DNA of 64,000 bases from positions 1-64,000 of the IMG/VR virus record IMGVR_UViG_3300029889_000001, one strand, 5' to 3'. The notes beneath the pieces were generated by a model. That model saw only the letters and a list, made by a program, of their open reading frames with translations. It was not told the origin of the DNA and searched no databases. The first letter of the stretch is position 1; each line of letters begins with the position of its first letter. Shown one piece after another: positions 1-8,838 of this stretch. This DNA is from a virus. A program made the position numbers and the translations under genes.

Positions 1-2265
1 GCACGGACCATAACCCCACCCAACTCCAGGGCATCCGCCGCCGCTTGCATAGCTCGTTTGCAAAGTCGCGCTGTGCTTGTAAAGCGTTCCTCCGCTCACT
101 ACACAGCCACCACTAGTCAGCGATCCAGAAGACGGCGTACAAGTGACCGTTCCGCCTGAGCCACCAGGATTGGCTGAGTAACTACCATCGTCGCTTACGT
201 CGTTAAGCATGTAGTACGGATAGGTCGCCAGCAGGTAGTTTCCGGCCGGGATGATGCAGGTTCCCCCAAGAGTCTTCGCTATTGCGTCGGCTGCACAGGC
301 ATTGAAGGCCGGTACATTGTCCGTGCCCCACTCAATGCTAAAGTTACCCGTGTTTGCGGCTGTCTTACTAAGTGTCACTTGCGTGGCTGAGATATAAGCC
401 GTGATCTCAGCTACGGCTGGCGTCGTAGCAAACGGCGTAAAAGCATCGAAGTAAGGCTGGAAAGTGACGTACTTCCCCACCGCTGCCGTAGTAAACGCGC
501 AGGTCGAGCAAGTCAGTGTCGTGCTACTGGCGGTCAAGCTCGCTACCAGATACCCGGATAGCGGCTGCTTGTCGGCTACTGCCCCGTAGTTGACCACGTT
601 GTAGTAGACTGCACAGCCTGTTCCGCCAGTTGTAACTTGCCCGCCCGTAGATGCGTTACTGATCTGCAAACAATCAGGACCGCCGCTGGAAGGAGCAATG
701 CCTGGTGCTGTAATGCTGGTAACGGCGCTATTGCCCAAGGTCACTTGATTGTTGGCGGTGATTGTAGCACCGTGACCCACGGCTGTGCTGTTTGTATAGC
801 CGTCCGCATTAGCCGTAGCGGCGGAACCGAGGTACGTGTTGTAAGTTCCCGTTTGTAGCGCAGGTGTTCCATTTCCGGCAATCGCTCCGATGGCGACGTT
901 ATAGGTTCCTGTAGTGTTAGCCACGAGAGCGCCGTTACCTACCGCCGTATTTTCACCACCGACGCTCGACCCGCCATACACACCATTGAGTGAGTTGTAC
1001 CCAACTGCCGTGTTTCCCGATGCTGTGGTTGGGTTTGTAAGCGCACTGTCACCTATGGCGACGTTGTAGCCTCCAGTCGTATTCCTGTACAGTGCTCCTT
1101 CACCCACGGCAGTGTTAAACCCGACGCCTGTGTCAAAAGTCAGAGTGAAAGCGCCAGCGGCAGTATCTTCCTGGCCAGTCACCATATTTTGCAAGGCTTC
1201 GTATCCAATTCCAGTGTTAGTGACACCCGTCGTATTAGCGTTGAGAGACTGATAGCCGAGGGCGGTGTTATAACTGCCGGTCGTATCTGCAATTAGAGCG
1301 GATTGTCCACTTGCGGTATTATAATTTCCTGTCGATGCTGTCGGCAGCGACCCACCGACATTTGCATTCCCCGATCCAAACCAGTTCACCCCAGTAGGGA
1401 TATTGAGCGCACCAGTAGGAGAGAGCGTTGCCGGACCGGGGTTGCCTGTGGTGGTAAGGGAGATGAGATTGCCGCAAAGCTGCATGGTCCCATCCCCAGC
1501 AAGACAATACTCCGCGTCCTTGATCCCGCTCCACAGAGCCAGAATGTCACCGTAAGTCGGAGTCCGCCATGCGTTATTCCCACTATTTCCCACACCTATA
1601 GTATTAGCTCCGGGATAGATCATGCCGCCACCGCCCGCTATCCAATCCGTAACAGTTAGTGGAGTTGTGTAAACAAGCGGATAAATACCACCCGACTTAA
1701 CAATGTCGTACCCTACTCCTGTCGCTGCAAAGAAAGTAATCTGCCCGTTTACAGTTGTTTGGTAAGGGTTTGTCAGCGGCGTGTTGGCTGCGTCTTTGTA
1801 TATCGTAGCCTTGATTGGAATTAACGAAGTAACAACCGTAGCTGTTCCTGAGCAAGTGGCAGTTCCGCTCGTAAGTGTAGCTGTGGTTGGTGCTGTCGGA
1901 TATATCCCTACTCCGGGAGGTGTAATAGAAAATGCTGTCCCTCCAGCTATTGTATTTATTCCAGTCAACGCAATCACTCCCGATCCGCTAGGACCGCCTC
2001 CAAGAAATGTTGCATTGCAAGTCTGACCAATATTTCCGGTAATTGTTCCTCCGCTCGTATAGGATGCACTGGAAACCTGACCCACACCGTCTAAGTACAC
2101 TGTCACAGTACAGTACGGAATAATCCCCTGTAGCTTATTCGTGCTATTCAATCCTGAAGTTGTAGCCGAAGTTGCCCCTTGGTCGCAAAATCCCGAATAC
2201 GCAGCGGTCTGTGTATGAGCCGCGATAGGAAACAAAAGCGCCAAAAGTAAGAGAAATCTTTTCAT
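1..2265 (-). CDS. Tail fibre/tailspike with YadA-like repeats and pectate-lyase-like beta-helix (partial)
   Basis: The frame is open from an ATG at 2265 to the left window edge (at least 755 residues), so the C-terminus is missing. A GAGGT ribosome site precedes the start. Residues 3-17 are hydrophobic and look like a signal peptide, which is odd for a virion protein made in the cytoplasm. About residues 310-510 are repeats of the YadA/Hep_Hag head type (N-T-A-x-G-x-x-A-L separated by NTTG). Near residue 555 comes NYGAVAD followed by a GGTCIIPAGNYLL stretch, the usual N-terminal signature of a pectate-lyase-3 right-handed beta-helix as found in receptor-binding tailspikes. It is the last gene visible in the leftward head/tail cassette. 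Receptor binding or polysaccharide degradation is inferred from domains only. Confidence 0.8.
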   Translation of the reverse strand, partial: MKRFLLLLALLFPIAAHTQTAAYSGFCDQGATSATTSGLNSTNKLQGIIPYCTVTVYLDGVGQVSSASYTSGGTITGNIGQTCNATFLGGGPSGSGVIALTGINTIAGGTAFSITPPGVGIYPTAPTTATLTSGTATCSGTATVVTSLIPIKATIYKDAANTPLTNPYQTTVNGQITFFAATGVGYDIVKSGGIYPLVYTTPLTVTDWIAGGGGMIYPGANTIGVGNSGNNAWRTPTYGDILALWSGIKDAEYCLAGDGTMQLCGNLISLTTTGNPGPATLSPTGALNIPTGVNWFGSGNANVGGSLPTASTGNYNTASGQSALIADTTGSYNTALGYQSLNANTTGVTNTGIGYEALQNMVTGQEDTAAGAFTLTFDTGVGFNTAVGEGALYRNTTGGYNVAIGDSALTNPTTASGNTAVGYNSLNGVYGGSSVGGENTAVGNGALVANTTGTYNVAIGAIAGNGTPALQTGTYNTYLGSAATANADGYTNSTAVGHGATITANNQVTLGNSAVTSITAPGIAPSSGGPDCLQISNASTGGQVTTGGTGCAVYYNVVNYGAVADKQPLSGYLVASLTASSTTLTCSTCAFTTAAVGKYVTFQPYFDAFTPFATTPAVAEITAYISATQVTLSKTAANTGNFSIEWGTDNVPAFNACAADAIAKTLGGTCIIPAGNYLLATYPYYMLNDVSDDGSYSANPGGSGGTVTCTPSSGSLTSGGCVVSGGTLYKHSATLQTSYASGGGCPGVGWGYGPC

Positions 2266-2269
2266 CCTT

Positions 2270-2665
2270 TTACCTCGAAATCTTCGCCGTCACTGGAACT
2301 GAGTTTCCTAGCGTGGTCATGTTCAAAGCAACGTATCTCGGATATAATGCTAACGATTCAAAACGCCCTACATACTGTCCCGCAACTGGGGCGGTAAATG
2401 TTTGGATTGACCCGATACTGATGTAATTGGCAGGGTTGTCCGTCTCCGCTCCCATAATGTCAACCTTAGTCGTGCCAGGATTCCCTGTAAACTGTACCTC
2501 CACAGCAAATCCCCACGGATAATAATTGCCATCCACCCGCTGCAACTGAAACGCGGTGCTTAACGATTGTGGGAAGGTCGTTCCTACTGTCTCCCCTGCC
2601 CAAAAGATTCCTTGCTTCGTGTAAGCCAAAGGTGCTGCTAGTCCCGGTCCCGGATAGCTCGGCAT
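2270..2665 (-). CDS. Putative virion protein, 131 aa
   Basis: No family was recognised. The protein is rich in aromatic, Gly and Thr residues, with predicted beta strands and no signal or membrane segment. It lies 4 nt upstream of the tail fibre start and 10 nt after the connector candidate, in the structural cassette. A minor virion or fibre-attachment role is inferred from position alone. Confidence 0.75.
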   Translation of the reverse strand: MPSYPGPGLAAPLAYTKQGIFWAGETVGTTFPQSLSTAFQLQRVDGNYYPWGFAVEVQFTGNPGTTKVDIMGAETDNPANYISIGSIQTFTAPVAGQYVGRFESLALYPRYVALNMTTLGNSVPVTAKISR

Positions 2666-2675
2666 GTTATTCTCC

Positions 2676-3911
2676 TTACCAACTGCCTACGTTGGCAGTT
2701 CCGTTAGTGTTTGTAAATGGTTCGCCTCCGTTAAATGGTGCGTTCATCTTCGCCTTTGTGAAGTATAGGTCAACAAGATGACGGTCCATAATCCTTGCTT
2801 GACGGAGCAAGTCTTTGTACTCTTCGTGATGAGCTTTTGCGAGAAACTGCCAATTTGCGCCCGATCCTCGTTCCATATCATTGCCCTTCTGTCCCTCTTT
2901 CCATAAACTTATTACCTCATAAGTTCTCTCTCTAACAATCTCATCTGTCAGAGGGAAAGGAAGCGTGTCGGTAGGGTTCATAAGTGCTGGCCAGTTACAC
3001 TGGCACATGAATGTATAGCTTAGTTGGCTAATTGGATGTGGCCATAATTCTACTAGCCATTGCCCATAGGTCGCGCTTCCTTGTCTTGTATCTGGTCCGA
3101 AAGGAACCACATACTCAGGTTGGTCGAATATCTCGCGCTGCGGGTCTTCTTCGGCTAAGTCGATCTGTGTCATATCCGAGAACTTCATTGCTTGATTGTT
3201 TTGTGTGTCGCGGACGTTGTACCACCTCTTGAAGTTAGCAGGTGCAGGGTAGTAAGCCTGATAAATCATGTAGCTAGACGCAACCTGCGGCGGCTCCGTC
3301 CAAAGTCTATCTATGGTGATTGTAGCAATTAGTGTCACCGAAAATGTCGCTGGAGTGCCACCCTCTGCAAAAGCGATGTATGGAGCGGTATAATTATTTC
3401 CTGCCGTCACTAGCACAGGTGGAAGAGTTACGGTGCCATTTGCATTTACCGTGATGGACACGGTTCCACCTGCGCCTGTCGCCGGATCAAGAACTGGAAC
3501 CGTATATTGTCCTGGGGTCTGACCAGAACCAGAAGTCAACAAGGTAGCATAAGCAACTGTTCCGTTATTTCCTAACGCGATAATAGAATATAGACCGTAT
3601 GAGGGTACACGAATCTGCTGCTGGGTCAACAGAGGGGGATAAGGAACGGCAGCCGTCCATGCAGCCGTCGCTATAGCATCACCTGTGATCGTGTTTGTGT
3701 AGGGTACTACAGTGATCGTTCCGGGGCTAAGGAATGAAGTATTAGGACCACCAAGCAGAGAGGGTGTTAACCACCCTCCAGTCACGCACTGAAAACTAAA
3801 TACATTCTCATTCTGAATCTTTTGGAATGCCTCGTTTATGCGCGATACCGCAAGTCCCCGGTTCATGCCAGGAATGCCGAGCACATCCTGAATCATGTTT
3901 TGCAGTGCCAC
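2676..3911 (-). CDS. Putative head-tail connector/tail accessory protein, 411 aa
   Basis: N- and C-terminal thirds are alpha/beta (MIQDVLGIPGMNRGLAVSRI at the start, a helical ERTYEVISLWKEGQK segment late), resembling head-completion or tail accessory proteins of podoviruses. Residues about 120-205 look like an inserted beta domain with GSGQTPGQYTV and GNNYTAPYIAF motifs. A related insert occurs in the 287-residue protein at 4960-5823. The gene sits downstream of capsid genes and upstream of the fibre. The connector call rests on position and general features, not on a family match. Confidence 0.6.
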   Translation of the reverse strand: MALQNMIQDVLGIPGMNRGLAVSRINEAFQKIQNENVFSFQCVTGGWLTPSLLGGPNTSFLSPGTITVVPYTNTITGDAIATAAWTAAVPYPPLLTQQQIRVPSYGLYSIIALGNNGTVAYATLLTSGSGQTPGQYTVPVLDPATGAGGTVSITVNANGTVTLPPVLVTAGNNYTAPYIAFAEGGTPATFSVTLIATITIDRLWTEPPQVASSYMIYQAYYPAPANFKRWYNVRDTQNNQAMKFSDMTQIDLAEEDPQREIFDQPEYVVPFGPDTRQGSATYGQWLVELWPHPISQLSYTFMCQCNWPALMNPTDTLPFPLTDEIVRERTYEVISLWKEGQKGNDMERGSGANWQFLAKAHHEEYKDLLRQARIMDRHLVDLYFTKAKMNAPFNGGEPFTNTNGTANVGSW

Positions 3912-3921
3912 GTATGAACAC

Positions 3922-4083
3922 TCACTTCCCCGCCCGTTTCCGCGCCACTCGCTTGCCGCCAGTCCGTCCGCTCCCGCTGACCTTCGTCATGTGGCCCATA
4001 GGGTACACAACATCCGGTCTGCCGTTGCTTTTGCTTCCCGCTCCGACTAGGTGTTTCCTAGAGCCTGCCTTTGGCTTTGCCAT
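3922..4083 (-). CDS. Small basic protein, 53 aa
   Basis: ATG at 4083 with stop TGA at 3922-3924. The product is strongly basic (Lys/Arg/Gly rich, ends R-A-G-K) and has few acidic residues. It is one of three consecutive tiny basic genes between the connector and the 115-aa protein. A role in DNA condensation or as a packaged nucleoid-like peptide is possible but inferred from composition only. Confidence 0.6.
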   Translation of the reverse strand: MAKPKAGSRKHLVGAGSKSNGRPDVVYPMGHMTKVSGSGRTGGKRVARKRAGK

Positions 4084-4090
4084 CAGCTAC

Positions 4091-4192
4091 CTACTTTCCA
4101 GCTACGCGCTTCCTGCCGCCCTTCTTCTTGTTGGACGGTATCTTTTCCGATAACAACGGATTTGTTTTCGATGCTACCTTCTTTTTAGCCAT
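4091..4192 (-). CDS. Tiny Lys/Arg-rich protein, 33 aa
   Basis: ATG at 4192, stop at 4091-4093. It starts M-A-K-K-K-V-A and ends K-R-V-A-G-K, with more than a third Lys or Arg. It lies 7 nt upstream of the 53-aa basic gene. The composition is shared with the 34-aa gene at 8560-8664 (start M-A-K, KKxGKKRRGGKR-like core). Function is unknown. Confidence 0.5.
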   Translation of the reverse strand: MAKKKVASKTNPLLSEKIPSNKKKGGRKRVAGK

Positions 4193-4237
4193 GACTGTTC
4201 CCTTCCGTCTGTTGAACTTTCGATTCGACATACCTCA

Positions 4238-4411
4238 TTACTTGAGGATCGTCTTGTGCGATGCTTTCTTCCCGCGTCCCTTGCCCTTGCCACCTTTGTG
4301 AACATGAATCGTGCTGTGACCCTTGACATGATGGTTTGCTGCTACCGTGTGCTTAGCGTTCCTTGGTGCGGAAGCCTTGTGAATTTTTGCTTTTCCTAAA
4401 CCTCTGTGCAT
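4238..4411 (-). CDS. Small His/Lys/Gly-rich basic protein, 57 aa
   Basis: ATG at 4411 (GGAG ribosome site upstream), stop TAA at 4238-4240. About half of the residues are Lys, Arg, His or Gly, with a KGGKGKGRGKKA core. It is the first gene after the hairpin terminator at 4455-4498, so the three basic genes may be expressed at a reduced level. It resembles histone-tail-like peptides only in composition. Confidence 0.55.
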   Translation of the reverse strand: MHRGLGKAKIHKASAPRNAKHTVAANHHVKGHSTIHVHKGGKGKGRGKKASHKTILK

Positions 4412-4454
4412 TTCAGTTCTCCTTTGTTTCTGATTTTTCTACCGCCCCTGACTT

Positions 4455-4498
4455 AAAACGCCCTCCATAGTTTACCCTTCCGGGGCTACAGAGGGCGT
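4455..4498 (-). terminator. Rho-independent terminator inside the structural cassette
   Basis: On the minus strand, ACGCCCTC and GAGGGCGT form a perfect 8-bp stem around a 25-nt loop that can itself pair (CCC/GGG), followed directly by TTTT. It lies between the 115-aa gene (stop 4552) and the small basic genes (start 4411). It should end or attenuate transcription before the basic proteins, connector and fibre. Confidence 0.7.
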
Positions 4499-4551
4499 CA
4501 ATTGTCTGCAATCACCGGGAGAGGGAAAGACAGACCTTGTGTTGAAACTCG

Positions 4552-4899
4552 TTAAGCCCCACCAATCACTGTCAACTGCACCGACTTCGTTGCGATACTG
4601 GCTCCGCTTCCTAATGGAACCCATTCTGGAGTGCTTGTGAGAGAGAACGTGTACCAGAAAATCGCCCATGTTGCCGCAGTTGCAACACCACCAACCGGAA
4701 CAGGAACGCCAATATAAGTTCCGTCTGTCGTCACGGCAAGTCCAAGCACAGCATCAATATTAAACGGAATAAAACTTACCGAAATAATATCGCCTGTGGT
4801 CTGGTTATAAGAAGCAGTAGGATTACCGTATCCCACAAAAACCTGACGGTTTCCAGTATGGATCGGGTACTTCACCGGGGTTAGCGTGTTGAGAATCAT
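4552..4899 (-). CDS. Putative virion protein, 115 aa
   Basis: No family was recognised. It is Gly/Thr/Val/Ile-rich with predicted beta strands and only a few charges. It follows the 287-aa protein and precedes a terminator. It could be a decoration or tail-related virion protein; this is position-based only. Confidence 0.7.
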   Translation of the reverse strand: MILNTLTPVKYPIHTGNRQVFVGYGNPTASYNQTTGDIISVSFIPFNIDAVLGLAVTTDGTYIGVPVPVGGVATAATWAIFWYTFSLTSTPEWVPLGSGASIATKSVQLTVIGGA

Positions 4900-4959
4900 T
4901 TCCGCTCCTTATTTCCGAGAACTGCGGGGTGGATATTCCTACCCACCCCGAATGCGCGA

Positions 4960-5823
4960 TTAGTCTTGGTAGATTGGCGAGTCCATTTGAATCTTAAACG
5001 GAGTTCCAGCAGGCGGCGTAGTTGGCAGTGGATCGAGAACGTTGCCGATTGCGAACGGTCCATAAGTTGCGCTCGATGGAGCCATCGTTCCGTTTGGCGA
5101 TGAACTCTGCACGATAGCAAACTGCTGTGCCGTTTGAGTGGCGCTTGTGTTTTGTACTATCACAGTCGCCACACCAGATTCCTGAACAAAGCCATAGTTT
5201 CCAGGAGTGATAGAATTCAAGAACACTACCGGATGGACTGGTCCTACTGCCGCTGCCGTGGCAGAACTGCTCAAGGCAACGTCTGCGCTGGTGAAAATAT
5301 TCTGGCTGATTCCCAACTGCGCCACAACCGTGCCTGGAGTTCCGCCAGTTGCTAATGTGAATGTTGGAGGCGAAACGTATCCCTGCCCACCATTGACCAC
5401 AGTAGCTGTTATCGCGTTCGCAGCCGTTACGATAACCTGAATGATTGCGCCCGATCCTCCGCCGCTGCCTACATTTGCCGCAACAGTATAGGTGCCGATA
5501 GTCTGACCGCTACCCTGGGTCAAAACCACCACACTCTTTACCGATGATCCTGAGCGGATAAAGCCAACGGTTCCCGTCTTCACGTTCGCCGCCGTCGCGC
5601 CTGAATCAACCTGCACATAACGGTAACGACCGCTATACAGAAGGCCGTTGGTCGGATAGGACGCACCAGCAGCTTCGTCATTCGTCAAGTCGAAGTAGTC
5701 GCCCTGATTCAACCCGCCAGCGTTGTACGGGAAGCCGGTATTGCTATCCCCCTGCCCCGACTGGTACGGGGAGTTTACGTCGTTGATGCAAAGCCAGGTA
5801 GGAAGTGCCTGTTGCTGTGGCAT
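4960..5823 (-). CDS. Putative capsid decoration/virion protein with Gly-rich beta domain, 287 aa
   Basis: It starts 57 nt after the major capsid gene. The N-terminus (residues 1-70) gives no match. Residues about 95-170 hold GSGQTIGTYTV and GGQGYVSPPTFTL, a Gly-rich beta pattern also present in the connector candidate at 2676-3911. The C-terminus is Ala/Ser/Thr-rich and beta-like. The place just downstream of the capsid gene fits a decoration or head-stabilising protein, but no named family was identified. Confidence 0.7.
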   Translation of the reverse strand: MPQQQALPTWLCINDVNSPYQSGQGDSNTGFPYNAGGLNQGDYFDLTNDEAAGASYPTNGLLYSGRYRYVQVDSGATAANVKTGTVGFIRSGSSVKSVVVLTQGSGQTIGTYTVAANVGSGGGSGAIIQVIVTAANAITATVVNGGQGYVSPPTFTLATGGTPGTVVAQLGISQNIFTSADVALSSSATAAAVGPVHPVVFLNSITPGNYGFVQESGVATVIVQNTSATQTAQQFAIVQSSSPNGTMAPSSATYGPFAIGNVLDPLPTTPPAGTPFKIQMDSPIYQD

Positions 5824-5879
5824 GATTAAATCTCCTTAAAACTACTTCGTTTTTTCCTGTTCCGTCACCCTAGTACGGA

Positions 5880-7157
5880 TTAACCGATTGACGTAAAGCC
5901 GAAAGCGTATGCGTTTTGACGAGGCTGCACACAGTACAGGTTCGTTGCCAAGCGCATGAAGATCGTGTCCACGCTAACGTTGTTCCATTGGCTCGTCCTG
6001 CGCACTCCGAAGTTCCATCCAGGCTTGTCCGTTGTACGCAACTTGAACGTCTCAGGCGTCAGGAAGTAAATCGCTTCCGAAGGCTGAATGTTCGCGTTCG
6101 ATGGCAAACCGGAGTTCGTTGGCGAAGTCGTAACCGATGCGCCTGACGAGTTGACAAACTGAGGAGTCGTATAGGTAATGGTTGTCGTGTTCGATCCAAC
6201 GCCGTCCACCAAGCTCGTGTTTCCAGATGCTCCACCTGTTGCAAGCGGAATGTAATACTGCGCAACTGCCGAAGGAGCCAGAGGATCGGAATAAATCTGC
6301 GTACCGTTGAAGTCCAGAGCATCCCACATGATGTCGTGCTTCGTGTTCGAGATGTCACGCCGATAAGCGTCAAGAGCAATCGCAATTGCCTTGAATCCGA
6401 ACACATTTGTGATGCCCAGCTTCGGTTTTCCACCCACCGCCTTGCACTGCGACCAGAGTTGCATCAGAGAACCAAAGTTGATTTGTCCCGGTCCTGACGT
6501 TGCAGGTGCGGCCACGGTTCCGGTCGTTACCTGTTGTCCAAGGTAAAGCGGTGTCACGTTGATTGCAGCACCTACCGCGCCGTTTCTGGCTTGCTGTCCG
6601 TAGCTCTTGTAGATATTGCCATAGAGCGAAGGATCAATGCCGTTATTCAACGCTTCGTCCAAGCCGTTCGATACTTTGTAACGGTTGTCCTGCACGGTTG
6701 AAGATGATTGCTGACCGTGACGGAACGAGTCCATTTCCAGCATCGTGTTGATCTGCATCACCAACGCTTCCATAAAGATCGCGTAGATGTCGCAAATCCG
6801 CGCAGGACCGGAGTTAATCACACCACCCTGTCCAGAGCCGTCATCCATCTGCCAATCGTCCATCGGGAACCATGAAGCGTAGCCCTTCTCATAGAACTTC
6901 AGCTTGTCGGTAATTTGCTGACGGGTCACAGTGATCGTCTGACCTGGATTCACGCCAGCGCCCTGCGGACGACCGTACAGGAAGACTTCCGTCATACCTG
7001 CGCCGCCAAGATACGGGTCAGCTACACCGGCACGGCGTAACTCTTCCAAGAAAGGAGTCCCGACGAAGAAGTTATTCCAGACCACCTCTTTGCGGACGCT
7101 CTCTAGGTTTGTGGAATCAATTTCGCCGAAGGTTGGATCGGTCGGTGTAATTGGCAT
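5880..7157 (-). CDS. Major capsid protein
   Basis: A 425-aa protein directly downstream of the scaffold-like gene, the canonical place for the coat protein. It has a short helical N-terminus, a central region with KFYEKGYASWFPMDDW (an E-loop-like strand region), and a C-terminal part resembling HK97-fold coat proteins of the P22/large-podovirus type. ATG at 7157 has a purine-rich upstream site. The assignment is by gene order, length and general similarity. Confidence 0.85.
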   Translation of the reverse strand: MPITPTDPTFGEIDSTNLESVRKEVVWNNFFVGTPFLEELRRAGVADPYLGGAGMTEVFLYGRPQGAGVNPGQTITVTRQQITDKLKFYEKGYASWFPMDDWQMDDGSGQGGVINSGPARICDIYAIFMEALVMQINTMLEMDSFRHGQQSSSTVQDNRYKVSNGLDEALNNGIDPSLYGNIYKSYGQQARNGAVGAAINVTPLYLGQQVTTGTVAAPATSGPGQINFGSLMQLWSQCKAVGGKPKLGITNVFGFKAIAIALDAYRRDISNTKHDIMWDALDFNGTQIYSDPLAPSAVAQYYIPLATGGASGNTSLVDGVGSNTTTITYTTPQFVNSSGASVTTSPTNSGLPSNANIQPSEAIYFLTPETFKLRTTDKPGWNFGVRRTSQWNNVSVDTIFMRLATNLYCVQPRQNAYAFGFTSIG

Positions 7158-7203
7158 TTTCGTTTCCTTTCAGCGATTTACGCTGTTTTTCTGAATCTTC
7201 CGC

Positions 7204-8199
7204 TTACGCTACAACTGCTTGTCTTTCTTCCAGAGCCTTGTGAATATTGTCGAGAGAAGTCTGTCTGCGTTCGGCTTGAGTCATCTTTGTCGGGTCTTTG
7301 CGCTCACCCGCCTTCGTTGCTCTCTGTAAATCGGAGAACTTCGATGATCCTGGAGGCAACTTCGTATCAGGATTGCTACCGGCCTGCTCCGCTCTTAAAC
7401 GTTCCTTAGCCGCAAATTCAGCCTTGAGCTTGTCGGTCTCTTCCTTGTACTTTGCTTCCCTCTCAGCTACAGCAGCGGCGGCTACGGCATCGTCATGGGC
7501 CTTCGCTGCTGCTAGACGCATCTCTTCTTTCTTCTCCGAGAACTTGAAAATCTGAGAGGCGTAGGTTGCAGGGTCTTTGAACTTGTTCGCCTCAGCCTGC
7601 CGTAGAAGTTCGGTAGGAGAGATCGGCATTGGCTTTCCGTAAAGCGTTTGGTACTCCCATTGGATATTGGCTACCGTTCCAAGAGAATTTCCTAGTTCGT
7701 TGCGAACTTCATCAATCGTAAATGTGGGAGTTCCGGGAGTCTTTGGAGCGGGAGGAACTACAACTGCGGCTGGAGGAGTGAATACCGGAGCGTCTTCCGG
7801 GTTGATGTTGAGCGTCCCCAAATAACTTTCTCTCTGCGCCTTGTAGAACGCTGCTTCCGCTGCGGCATCTGATGCTGCCTTCGCCAACTTTTGTCTTTCG
7901 GTTTCCCATGCGGCGATGCCAGGATTATAAACATTATCCCGCCAATCAGCCCATCCTCTTTCGGATGCTTCTGCTGCTTCCCGTGCAACTCTGGCAGCTT
8001 CGGCGGCTGCTTCCTGTGCTTTACGATCCGCTTCCGCCTTTGCTGCTAAATCTTTTGCCGCCTGTTCTTTCTGTGCCGCTGTCTGTTCGATATTGGAAAC
8101 GTAGCTGGTAAGCCCACTCATGGCTTTCGCGTCAAGAGCATCAATCTGCTCCTGGCTCCAGCCCGAATTCTTCAAAACTTCGGCTAATGTCATTTGCAC
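7204..8199 (-). CDS. Capsid scaffold-like protein
   Basis: 331 residues with long Ala/Glu/Lys/Arg-rich coiled-coil stretches (about residues 35-95 and 225-270), a Pro-rich linker near residues 150-165, and a basic, Lys/Arg-rich C-terminus. Phage scaffolding proteins have this make-up and sit between portal and coat genes, as here. The C-terminal basic segment would be the coat-binding part, by analogy with P22. Confidence 0.75.
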   Translation of the reverse strand: MQMTLAEVLKNSGWSQEQIDALDAKAMSGLTSYVSNIEQTAAQKEQAAKDLAAKAEADRKAQEAAAEAARVAREAAEASERGWADWRDNVYNPGIAAWETERQKLAKAASDAAAEAAFYKAQRESYLGTLNINPEDAPVFTPPAAVVVPPAPKTPGTPTFTIDEVRNELGNSLGTVANIQWEYQTLYGKPMPISPTELLRQAEANKFKDPATYASQIFKFSEKKEEMRLAAAKAHDDAVAAAAVAEREAKYKEETDKLKAEFAAKERLRAEQAGSNPDTKLPPGSSKFSDLQRATKAGERKDPTKMTQAERRQTSLDNIHKALEERQAVVA

Positions 8200-8221
8200 T
8201 ATTCTCCCGGATTTGTGTTCG

Positions 8222-8527
8222 TTAGCTTACTTGAGGTTGCTGCGAAATTGGAGTCGGCTGAGAAGGCGTAACCATTGCCGTCTGTGCCTCTCCTATCGCC
8301 TGTACGACCTTGTTCATCTGTGAAGCAATCTGAGGGTACGCAGATGCGATTTGCTGCGCTACCTGCGACCATTGGCCGAGCAATTGTTGGATTTGATTGG
8401 CTGGACCTTGCGATGGAGGCTGTGCGCCTCCTTGTGGTCCACTTTGAGGTGGAGAAGGAGGACCACCTGCTCCCGAAGGGGGCGATCCTCCTTGATCTGG
8501 CGTTGGTGGCATTGCTGGTGTAGCCAT
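8222..8527 (-). CDS. Pro/Gly/Gln-rich small protein, 101 aa
   Basis: Residues 1-45 are disordered (Pro, Gly, Ser, Gln repeats). Residues 46-85 form a predicted amphipathic helix (QIQQLLGQWSQVAQQIASAY). It is encoded between portal and scaffold, where many phages have small Pro-rich head proteins of unknown function. Confidence 0.7.
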   Translation of the reverse strand: MATPAMPPTPDQGGSPPSGAGGPPSPPQSGPQGGAQPPSQGPANQIQQLLGQWSQVAQQIASAYPQIASQMNKVVQAIGEAQTAMVTPSQPTPISQQPQVS

Positions 8528-8559
8528 TTCGTCTCCGTCTAACGGTTAGTGGCTACCAA

Positions 8560-8664
8560 CTACGCCTTGATTGCGCTCTTCTTGCTGTGACGCTTGCCGC
8601 CTCTGCGCTTCTTGCCGACTTTCTTCACGTGCGCCTTTTTTCCGCCTACACGATGCTTTGCCAT
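8560..8664 (-). CDS. Tiny Lys/Arg-rich protein, 34 aa
   Basis: ATG at 8664, stop TAG at 8560-8562. About half of the residues are Lys, Arg or His, with core K-K-V-G-K-K-R-R-G-G-K-R. Together with the three genes at 3922-4411 it forms a set of very small basic proteins embedded in the head operon. The function may be DNA binding during packaging, but that is inferred only from charge. Confidence 0.55.
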   Translation of the reverse strand: MAKHRVGGKKAHVKKVGKKRRGGKRHSKKSAIKA

Positions 8665-8705
8665 TGGGAATACTCCTTTTTTGTTTGAGGTTGACTGCAA
8701 AAGGA

Positions 8706-8741
8706 AATGGCCCATCAGGCCACTTCGCCTAATGAGCCATT
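8706..8741 (-). terminator. Imperfect hairpin, possible weak terminator
   Basis: AATGGC/GCCATT, CAT/ATG and AGGC/GCCT pair across a 6-nt loop with two mismatches. On the minus strand the hairpin is followed by TTTCCTTTT rather than a clean T-run. It stands between the 80-aa gene and the 34-aa basic gene. It could attenuate transcription or protect mRNA ends. Confidence 0.4.
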
Positions 8742-8838
8742 GCGTATTCCCTCTAAACTTCTGCGCGAGGGGCGCATGTATCTCGATGAATCTCTTTCAA
8801 AAACCTACAGCAATTCGTACCTGTTTGTCAAGCACTTT

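Noticed and set aside
640-1560. CRISPR-like array in the repeated fibre region
   Set aside because: Repeats are protein-coding, variable and in one open frame with the YadA pattern; not equal repeats with spacers.
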